A stretch of 52,216 nt of DNA from Bacteroidales bacterium (GTDB lineage Bacteria > Bacteroidota > Bacteroidia > Bacteroidales > VadinHA17): the NCBI GenBank assembly GCA_030596125.1, contig JAUVKT010000007.1, positions 1 to 52,216 on the forward strand, in the 5' to 3' direction. Shown piece after piece: positions 46,239 to 52,216 of this stretch. The notes beneath the pieces are model-generated. The model did no database searches, was not told where the DNA came from, and was given only the letters and a program-made list of their open reading frames with translations. Every line of letters begins with the position of its first letter. Position 1 is the first letter of the stretch. A program made the translations under genes and the position numbers.

Positions 46239-46290
46239 ATACTGAGGAGGCACAAAGATTTTTATTAATAACTAAACTAAAAACTAATTT

Positions 46291-46743
46291 ATGGGTAAAT
46301 CGCAAGAAACATTCAATAAAAAGGAAGTAAGAAACAGAAAAGAGAAAAAGAGAAAAGAAAAGGAACAGAAAAGGTTGGCCAGGAGAGAAAATGAGAAAAA
46401 ATCCAGTCTGGACGATATGATTGCTTATGTCGATGAAAATGGAGTGATAACTTCTACTCCTCCTGATATCGGTAAAAAGAGGGAAACCAAACTGGAAGAT
46501 ATCGAAATCAGTATTCCTAAAAATGATCCTTCATCACAACCCGACATTATAAGAAAAGGAACTGTATCCTTCTTTAATGACTCGAAAGGTTATGGATTTA
46601 TAAGGGATGCGGAAACAAAAGAGAGTGTTTTTGTTCATGTTAATAATGTTCTTGAAGATATAAGGGAGGGGAACCTTGTAAGCTTTGAAGTAGAAAAGGG
46701 ACCAAAGGGACTTACTGCAGTAAAAGTAAAACTTTCTAAATAA
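46291..46743 (+). CDS. Cold-shock domain protein with basic N-terminal extension
   Basis: A 150-residue protein. The first 35 residues are almost all lysine, arginine and glutamate and predicted to be helical or coiled. The cold-shock domain begins near residue 88: GTVSFFNDSKGYGFI contains RNP1 and SVFVHV contains RNP2. It binds single-stranded nucleic acid. Plain cold-shock proteins are about 70 residues, so this is the extended form common in Bacteroidota. The downstream gap is repeat-rich. Confidence 0.85.
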   Translation: MGKSQETFNKKEVRNRKEKKRKEKEQKRLARRENEKKSSLDDMIAYVDENGVITSTPPDIGKKRETKLEDIEISIPKNDPSSQPDIIRKGTVSFFNDSKGYGFIRDAETKESVFVHVNNVLEDIREGNLVSFEVEKGPKGLTAVKVKLSK

Positions 46744-47055
46744 TCCAACAGATTCTTCTCCCCAAATTCTCGGGGCTCAGAATGACATATGGATTCCAGG
46801 GTAACTTCAGAGTAGTTTGATGTGTTCATAATTTACCTGTCATACTGAAGGAGTGTAATGACTGAAGGATCTCATTCATCAGTATGCTCTTTTACTGTAT
46901 GCTTGCGAAGGTATGCCCGAAACCTTTGAATCTACTCCACTCAAAGTTAAACGATTCCATGATTTAACACATAAACAGTTCAACATTTACCGGTTCATAC
47001 AAAATTATTTCATAACTTGTATGAATAATTATCTGATGGTTAACTAATAAAAAAT
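46744..47055. repeat. 312-base spacer with a dispersed CTGTCATNCTGA repeat
   Basis: No coding frame is convincing. CAGAATGACA (46778-46787) and TGTCATACTG (46838-46847) are inverted. From 46836 to 46882 there is a stretch that recurs almost unchanged at 48010-48055 (shared pattern CCTGTCAT-x-CTGA-x-GGAGTG, GACTGAAGGATCTCAT). GATTTAAC words recur at about 46960. These look like old dispersed repeats. Confidence 0.6.
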
Positions 47056-47574
47056 ATGAAGATGAGAATCCTTATTACTGGATTTGTTGTATTTGTGATC
47101 TGGTCATTCATTTCTTCCTGGCTCTATGTTGATAAGATAAAGCCTGCAATGAATAAACCGGTGGCTGTACAGCCAAGTCCTGAAACCCAGACCCAAGTGG
47201 CAGATACTTTAATACAACCAAAAGTATTATTGCCCGATGACATGATAATCTACTTTGAATTTGACAAAGCCGAATTCAAATCTGATCTGCAAACAGATAG
47301 CAGCATTACTGAATTTAATACCTGGCTTGACAAGAATCAGGGATCAATGCTTACAATAACAGGGCATACCGATTTAATTGGGACAGCAGAATATAATCAG
47401 GCTCTTGGACTTAGAAGGGCTCAGGTTATTCAGGATTATTTTGAGAGCGGGGGTGTCGCTGCAAATAAGATGATAACAGTCTCTGAAGGAGAAGATCAGC
47501 CTGCAGTTATTGATCAAACCACCGAAGAAGGAAGAGCAAAGAACAGAAGAACATTAATAACAATTAAAAAATAA
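47056..47574 (+). CDS. OmpA-family peptidoglycan-binding protein
   Basis: A 172-residue protein with one N-terminal membrane segment (about 5-24) that may serve as signal or anchor. The OmpA C-terminal domain spans about 70-172: IYFEFDKAEF opens it, ITGHTDLIGT holds the conserved aspartate, and AKNRRTLI near the end holds the conserved arginine that binds diaminopimelate in peptidoglycan. No beta barrel precedes it. It is four bases upstream of a coiled-coil membrane protein, so the two probably work together. Confidence 0.88.
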   Translation: MKMRILITGFVVFVIWSFISSWLYVDKIKPAMNKPVAVQPSPETQTQVADTLIQPKVLLPDDMIIYFEFDKAEFKSDLQTDSSITEFNTWLDKNQGSMLTITGHTDLIGTAEYNQALGLRRAQVIQDYFESGGVAANKMITVSEGEDQPAVIDQTTEEGRAKNRRTLITIKK

Positions 47575-47578
47575 AATC

Positions 47579-47896
47579 ATGAATCCATTATTTATATTAT
47601 TAGCGCAATCAGTCACCGGATCAATAATTGAAATAGTTCTATTACTGCTGGTTGCCGGTCTTATCGGATATTTTACTGCCTGGTATTATGCTAAATCGGT
47701 TTATACGCCAATAATTAAAGGTCTTGAAGAAGAGAAGACAGAATTGAACAGACAAATTTCGGGATTAAAGGATGATATTGACAAACTTAATGGTGCGGTT
47801 GATAAGCTTAATGAGAAAATTGTGAAGCTTGAAAAGGAGATAGCTGAAAAGGACAAAGAAATTAAACAGGTTAAAGATTCAACGAAGAAAAAATAA
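47579..47896 (+). CDS. Small membrane-anchored coiled-coil protein
   Basis: A 105-residue protein. Residues about 14-38 form one or two membrane helices, and residues 45-105 are a long coiled coil of heptads with E, K, D and L (LNRQISGLKDDIDKLNGAVD). It has no recognisable domain. The close gap (4 bases) to the OmpA-like gene suggests that it helps link the membrane and cell wall. Function unknown. Confidence 0.7.
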   Translation: MNPLFILLAQSVTGSIIEIVLLLLVAGLIGYFTAWYYAKSVYTPIIKGLEEEKTELNRQISGLKDDIDKLNGAVDKLNEKIVKLEKEIAEKDKEIKQVKDSTKKK

Positions 47897-48660
47897 GTGG
47901 TTTAATCACTTAGCGGAACCAGCAACATTTAGCGTCCAATCCAATAAACAGGAAGCAATACTCGTTATTTCAAAAATGGACAAATCATTGAATTCATAAG
48001 CAAAATTCCCCTGTCATCCTGATGGAGTGCAACGACTGAAGGATCTCATGAATCAAGTGCAGGGATATCTCATTACCTGGCATTTATTTTTTCACTGTTT
48101 GTATTGCACTAGTTTCCCCTCCTTTTTGAAAAAGGAGGGGTGTCCGGCAGCTGCCGGACGGGGTGGTTAGGGATTACTTGTCTCCGGCAGCTGCCGAATT
48201 CTTAAAACCCAACCTATGTGGAGCCTAAAAGCATGTGCTAATCATCAAAGCATATTAACAGTATTATTATTGAGTGTGTGTTAAGCTCATTTGTAACTAT
48301 TCAGTGTCTTGTGTTTGAGATGGTTAATTTTATTATTCTTTGCATCTTTAAGTCGGCAATCTTCAGTCGGCAGTCCCGAAAAAACAGAAATCTGAAGATC
48401 AGTCTATATATACTTTTCAATCCCGATTTATCGGGAATATGATTAAGTAATCGTCCGATTTTTTCAGATCATTTATAAAATCATCAAACCTTTCTTTTAT
48501 ATACAGTTAAGTTCCGAAATTCAATTTCCATTGTGTTTTAATTGTTTGATTGTTATTTGCTTTTTTGCCGACTGCCGACTGCTTTGCCCTTCCGAAGCTC
48601 GAAATGAAGTGGAGAGCGAAGGAGGGTGGACTGTGAACTGATTAGTTACGCTCATTTTAA
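47897..48660. repeat. Repeat-dense, gene-free spacer
   Basis: 764 bases with no convincing coding frame. It contains the dispersed repeat 48010-48055, a perfect 12-bp palindrome of CCCCTCCTTTTT and its complement around one G (48116-48140), a perfect 18-bp palindrome GTCCGGCAGCTGCCGGAC (48142-48159), CGGCAGCTGCCG (48185-48196), TCCCGATTTATCGGGA (48421-48436), and CAGTCGGCAGTC words around 48350 and 48570. These are short palindromic elements rather than genes. Confidence 0.6.
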
Positions 48661-48668
48661 TATCTTTG
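48661..48668 (+). promoter_or_regulatory. Candidate -7 promoter box for the transporter at 48689
   Basis: TATCTTTG matches TAnnTTTG and is identical to the box before surE. The expected start of transcription is only a few bases before the GTG start, so the mRNA would have a very short leader. No TTTG at -33. Confidence 0.35.
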
Positions 48669-48688
48669 GACTTCTTTAAAGAAGACCA

Positions 48689-50026
48689 GTGAATATTAGT
48701 GATAAACTGACATACAGGAAGATATTTCTGTTTTGGGGACCTCTGGCCCTTACATGGCTTATGATGGCTTTTGAGCAGCCCTTTCTGATCGCTTTTATTG
48801 CCAGGTTAAGCGATGCAAAATATAATCTGGCTGCATTTGGGATAGCAGCCTCTTTTGCGCTGATAATTGAAGCGCCGGTTATTATGCTTATGAGCGCATC
48901 AACGGCTCTGGTTAAAGACAAAAACTCGTATAAGAAACTTAAGAGGTTTACAGATTTTCTTAATATTTCAGTTACTCTGGTACAGTTGATTATTTTGATA
49001 CCATCAGTCTTTACGTGGATAGTAGAAGATCTGATGGGAATACCATCAAATATTTCCCATCTTGCACATGTCTCTCTTATACTATTACTCCCCTGGGCTG
49101 CATCAATAGGATACAGAAGATTCTTTCAGGGTATCCTTATAAGAAATAACCTTACCCGCAGGGTTACTTACGGAACACTTGTGCGTTTATCAGTTATTCT
49201 TATTGTGGGATTTATTTTATTTTTAACAGGTATTGAAGGAGCATATGTAGGTGCTTCTGCATTGTCGTTAGCCGTTTTTATCGAAGCAGTAGTAACCAGG
49301 CTTATGGCAAGGAGAATTGTTATCAGAATCAATCAAAGAACCGGTGAAACAGAGGAAAACTCAAATGATACAACTGCAAACAATCAGCTTACATTCAGGT
49401 ATATTGTAAAGTTTTACACCCCACTGGCACTTACTTCAATTCTCTCTCTGGGAGTTCATCCCTTTGTAACCTTCTTTCTTGGTAAAAGTTATATGCCTGT
49501 GGAGTCACTTGCCGTATTGCCTGTTGTTAGTTCATTGGTGTTTGTTTTCAGAAGTATGGGACTCTCTTTCCAGGAAGTCAATATTGCCCTGATAGGATAT
49601 AATAAGAAGAATTATAAGTTGTTGAGGAATTTTGCGATAATGCTTGGGGCTGTTGTAAGTGTGGGGATTGCATTAATTGCATTTACTCCCCTGGCAAATC
49701 TCTGGTTCAAAAAGGTCTCTGGTCTTACAACAGAGCTTGCTGACATAGCATATCTGCCTTTGAAGATCTTAATTTTATTGCCTGCAATGTCGGTGTTATT
49801 GTCCTTCCAGCGATCAGTATTGGTTATAGCCGAAAAAACCAGACCTATATCTATTGCTACGGCAATAGAGTTAATTGTGATAGTTTTAATTTTATTTATA
49901 GGTGTCGTTCATCTGGATCTGATTGGTGTAGTTGCAGCTTCAATTGCTTTTGTTATTGGTAAAGGAGTTGCCAATATTTATCTGGTTCGCAGACAGATTG
50001 CAACGGTTCGCGAATGGGGTGTTTAG
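48689..50026 (+). CDS. MATE-superfamily transporter resembling ANKH
   Basis: A 445-residue membrane protein with twelve hydrophobic segments in two halves, joined by a polar linker around residues 216-232 (QRTGETEENSNDTTANN). It starts at GTG 48689. The first half opens with FWGPLALTWLMMAFEQPFL and the second with YTPLALTSILSLG, a repeat typical of this fold. The pattern resembles bacterial homologues of ANKH, the animal pyrophosphate/ATP-efflux protein, rather than drug-efflux MATE members such as the protein at 19536. Substrate unknown. The downstream spacer begins the AT-rich region at the end of the window. Confidence 0.6.
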   Translation: MNISDKLTYRKIFLFWGPLALTWLMMAFEQPFLIAFIARLSDAKYNLAAFGIAASFALIIEAPVIMLMSASTALVKDKNSYKKLKRFTDFLNISVTLVQLIILIPSVFTWIVEDLMGIPSNISHLAHVSLILLLPWAASIGYRRFFQGILIRNNLTRRVTYGTLVRLSVILIVGFILFLTGIEGAYVGASALSLAVFIEAVVTRLMARRIVIRINQRTGETEENSNDTTANNQLTFRYIVKFYTPLALTSILSLGVHPFVTFFLGKSYMPVESLAVLPVVSSLVFVFRSMGLSFQEVNIALIGYNKKNYKLLRNFAIMLGAVVSVGIALIAFTPLANLWFKKVSGLTTELADIAYLPLKILILLPAMSVLLSFQRSVLVIAEKTRPISIATAIELIVIVLILFIGVVHLDLIGVVAASIAFVIGKGVANIYLVRRQIATVREWGV

Positions 50027-50218
50027 GGGGTAATGTCTTATCCTGAAATATGTCTGCTATTAACAGAATTAGGACATCATCCCTGTAATTCTAAAATGGG
50101 AAAAATCTCAAAATCTAAAATAATTTAAAACTCTTTTTTATCTTAGCATATTCTAGTCATTGTTTTGTTTAAATAGAATCCTCATTAATAAAGTTGCATA
50201 TACACCTTTAATTTTGGA

Positions 50219-50271
50219 ATATATATGTAACTACCGCATTGATAAATAAGATATATATGTAACAGTTAGCT
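50219..50271. repeat. Direct repeats and a GTTAGCT motif before the AT-rich cassette-like region
   Basis: ATATATATGTAAC occurs at 50219-50231 and 50251-50263, a 32-base period. GTTAGCT follows at 50265-50271, similar to GTTAGCC at 51144-51150, and could mark a recombination boundary. The evidence is only sequence similarity. Confidence 0.35.
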
Positions 50272-50309
50272 TGTATACAAAGATGATGGACCATATAATA
50301 ATTTTAACT

Positions 50310-51017
50310 ATGAAAAAAATAATTTTTATACTTGCTTTTATTCCAATGATTTCATTTGGACAAACAACAAAAACGGATAATGCCATCACCGTTGTTGGAA
50401 TTGCAGAAAAGGAAATAGAACCTGACTGGTTGATTTTAGGAATGTCTACAAAAGAGACTGAGAATATTAAAAAAAAGAGTGAAATAGTAACAATGGAAAA
50501 TTCTATTTTAAGTTTCATTATTTCACTTGGATTGGACTCAAGTAGTTTCTCAATTGATAGATATTCGGCAAATACAAAACACAGCTATTCGGCATCATCA
50601 AAATATAAATTATCAAAATCATATAGATTAAAAATTGATGATATAGCTTTACTTGATACGATAATAGCAAAATGTTTAGAATCAGACATGGATAACGTGT
50701 ATGTTAATCAAATAGGACATTCACAAATTGATAGTATACAAAATCAAGTTCTCGTAGATGCACTTAAATCAGCAAGGCTAAAAGCAGATATAATTTCAAA
50801 AACTATGGGAATAACTCTAAGCAAAGTAATTTCAGTAAATGAGACATATCATGTGATTAATAATAATATTGGCTCATATCAATTTGATGACTACAGACTT
50901 GAAAGTGTAGTAGTAACTGCATATGGTGCACAGAGAAAAGGACGAGCAGGTAGTTCTTTGTCTTTTCAAAAAATCCAGTTAAAGAAAACAGTAATAGTGA
51001 AATATGAAATTGAATAA
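50310..51017 (+). CDS. SIMPL (DUF541) domain exported protein
   Basis: A 235-residue protein with a signal sequence (residues about 1-18, ending SFGQ). ATG 50310 is chosen; the frame extends to 50271 but the added residues precede the signal. The SIMPL domain is seen as ITVVGIAEKEIEPDW at the start, a middle SKSYRLKIDD strand, and ALKSARLKADIISKTMGITL. The role of the family is not well known. The gene is AT-rich and ends beside an imperfect inverted repeat (51026-51150). Confidence 0.8.
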   Translation: MKKIIFILAFIPMISFGQTTKTDNAITVVGIAEKEIEPDWLILGMSTKETENIKKKSEIVTMENSILSFIISLGLDSSSFSIDRYSANTKHSYSASSKYKLSKSYRLKIDDIALLDTIIAKCLESDMDNVYVNQIGHSQIDSIQNQVLVDALKSARLKADIISKTMGITLSKVISVNETYHVINNNIGSYQFDDYRLESVVVTAYGAQRKGRAGSSLSFQKIQLKKTVIVKYEIE

Positions 51018-51025
51018 TGTACACA

Positions 51026-51150
51026 AGCCAACATTCGGTATGTTCAAGCCGCTATTACTGCAAATAAGGCAATAACGATTTGAAAAGAAAATAACCAATA
51101 CTTAACCAAAGACCTGACAGCGGCACTGTAACATGCCGCCGGCGTTAGCC
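51026..51150. repeat. attC-like imperfect inverted repeat
   Basis: The left part GCCAAC (51027-51032) and the right part GTTAGCC (51144-51150) are near complements. The inner arms TGTTCAAGCCGCT (51041-51053) and AGCGGCACTGTAACA (51119-51133) also pair, with a few unpaired extra bases, as in integron attC sites. The length, 125 bases, is in the attC range. The 7-base core fits GTTRRRY only in part (one mismatch). Confidence 0.4.
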
Positions 51151-51305
51151 ATAATTCCCCACATCAGAAAAACCGATTAATTTCTTTTGCTAATGTTAAA
51201 ATGGGGAGAAAAAATAATTGAAAATTGATAAATTTGGAAAAAATATAAAGTATTGATAATCAACAACAAGATTTGACGTTAGTCAGAATTAAAAAGAAAA
51301 TTATT

Positions 51306-51755
51306 ATGAGAATTACAACTCTATTCATTTTTATTTCCTTAATAATTAATCAATCAAACGGACAGACTCGATGCGATACAATTAGTACAGATATATTTGT
51401 TTACACAGAAGTTCCTCCAATGCCTGATATTACTTATGAACAACTCGAGAAAATTTTAAGTTCCTCCATTGATATTACTGATTATAATGCTCCTGTTGGA
51501 AATATGATTTATTTAAGTTTTGTAATCAATTGTAAAGGAGAGGATTTTGATTATTTTATGCATCAACAAGTTGACAGTAAACTCAAAGATAAATTAATCC
51601 AAATTATTCAATCAAACATGAGTTGGACACCGGCAAAACATGGTGGAAAAGAAGTTGACTTTCAAAAAAGCATTTCAATAAAAATTGAAGGGAATCAGTT
51701 CAAAATACTTGATCAAGATAATAAGAAAAGGAAAATGAAAAAGAAGGAAAAATAA
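51306..51755 (+). CDS. Small exported TonB-C-like protein
   Basis: A 149-residue protein with a signal sequence (about residues 1-19, ending SNGQ). The start ATG 51306 is chosen; an upstream in-frame TTG at 51273 would add a basic tail. The last two thirds (GNMIYLSFVINCKGEDF, then NMSWTPAKHGGKEVDFQKSISIKI) resemble the C-terminal TonB domain (strand, G-x-V-x-V, W-x-P-A-x-x-G-K). It has no membrane anchor or proline-rich arm, so it is not a classical TonB. The tail is lysine-rich. It is AT-rich and lies between two inverted repeats. Confidence 0.55.
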   Translation: MRITTLFIFISLIINQSNGQTRCDTISTDIFVYTEVPPMPDITYEQLEKILSSSIDITDYNAPVGNMIYLSFVINCKGEDFDYFMHQQVDSKLKDKLIQIIQSNMSWTPAKHGGKEVDFQKSISIKIEGNQFKILDQDNKKRKMKKKEK

Positions 51756-51930
51756 CGCCACACATTAGTAGCTGATGCACAACCCCTTTTTTTGATTTTT
51801 CAGAATCCAGAGCTTCTCCCTGTTTTCTGCAATGGGACACCCAAAAAGAAAAAGTCAATCTTAATCTTATGCCTTATATTAGATTAAAATTGAAAATATC
51901 CGGCGGTTTTTAGACAGACTGGCGTTATAC
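51752..51930. repeat. Second inverted-repeat pair, weak attC-like candidate
   Basis: ATAACGCCA at 51752-51760 is a perfect complement of TGGCGTTAT at 51920-51928. Both ends share the GGCGTTA core with the site at 51141-51147. No paired inner arms are clear and the 179-base span is longer than usual attC sites, so this is weaker. The left end overlaps the stop codon of the preceding gene. Confidence 0.3.
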
Positions 51931-52019
51931 CCAATTGCACATAGGATAATTGTACTATGCAGCATATGAAAAATTTGAACGTCTTTTATTTATGAGAAAA
52001 TATATAATATTGATATAAA

Positions 52020-52216
52020 ATGAAAAATCTAACATTAGTACTATTTACTTTTATTTCAATCGGACTATTCGGACAGACAAAAGAAACTGAACCTGATTAT
52101 TTACTCAGACTTCATGGCCCCTGGAAAACATATGAGAGCAAGAATTTTAGATTTTATTATAGAGACAATCCTAAAATTTCAAAAAATCTTACTGATTCTG
52201 ATTTAGAATTGATTGC
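52020..52216 (+). CDS. Exported hypothetical protein (3' end outside window)
   Basis: Open from ATG 52020 to the window end (65 complete codons). The first 18 residues form a signal sequence ending in LFGQ. The visible mature part (KETEPDYLLRLHGPWKTYES) matches nothing I recognise. It would be the third gene of the AT-rich cassette-like series. Confidence 0.6.
   Translation, partial: MKNLTLVLFTFISIGLFGQTKETEPDYLLRLHGPWKTYESKNFRFYYRDNPKISKNLTDSDLELI

Noticed and set aside
50231-50518. Minus-strand frame of 95 codons opposite the SIMPL gene
   Set aside because: It lies antisense to a recognised domain, so it is a shadow frame.
51157-51208. TCCCCACAT / ATGTTAAAATGGGGA as another attC site
   Set aside because: It lacks the GTTRRRY-type core and the flanking complementary ends; probably a plain hairpin.

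Overview
This window is chromosomal DNA of an anaerobic, peptide- and amino-acid-fermenting member of the Bacteroidota, probably Bacteroidales or a near relative. The evidence is GldF/GldG, a DUF3078 outer-membrane protein, several TAnnTTTG-type promoter boxes, mostly weak Shine-Dalgarno sites, the LpxB/MsbA outer-membrane genes and a futalosine-type menaquinone gene (mqnA). I saw no rRNA, tRNA, CRISPR array, transposase or integrase.

Layout. 1-1969: the 3' end of a NUDIX hydrolase gene, then an AT-rich multi-pass membrane protein. 2066-9922: a redox/hydrogen region with rex, hydG, a duplicated TM1266-type regulator, a lysine-dehydrogenase-like gene, a secreted M14 peptidase and hydE. hydE carries one in-frame TAG. 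10126-17247: an ADP-forming acyl-CoA synthetase, an Mpv17/PMP22-like membrane protein, a structured leader with a terminator, then an aminotransferase and a four-subunit 2-oxoacid:ferredoxin oxidoreductase. 17432-22317 (minus): tnaA, MATE, yicC, gmk, nadD. 22544-29089: DUF3078 protein, GNAT protein, UbiA prenyltransferase, pheT. 29308-35207: a tight operon surE, small membrane protein, lpxB, SpoIID-like, gldF, gldG. 35448-38175: dnaN, a DnaQ-like exonuclease, a FAH-family enzyme. 38193-42180 (minus): mqnA, NfeD-type protease, M14 lipoprotein. 42296-47896: purB, msbA-like ABC exporter, GPP34 protein, cold-shock protein, OmpA protein, coiled-coil protein. 47897-48660 is repeat-rich and non-coding. 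48689-50026 is a MATE/ANKH-like transporter. From about 50200 to the end the DNA changes: AT-rich, small exported proteins separated by imperfect inverted repeats that look like integron gene cassettes.

How it fits together. Peptides cut by the exported M14 peptidases yield amino acids. The aminotransferase makes 2-oxoacids, the VOR complex oxidises them to acyl-CoA with reduced ferredoxin, and the ADP-forming synthetase turns acyl-CoA into acid plus ATP. Tryptophanase and the lysine dehydrogenase fit the same diet. Reduced ferredoxin would go to an [FeFe] hydrogenase, whose maturases HydG and HydE are encoded here beside the NADH sensor Rex. The hydrogenase itself and hydF are not in the window.

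Most worth a second look: the in-frame amber in hydE, the possible cassette array at the right end, mutually exclusive hairpins between rex and hydG, the terminator-ended structured RNA just before the aminotransferase operon, three relatives of proteins best known from eukaryotes (Mpv17, GPP34, ANKH), and several families of intergenic repeats.
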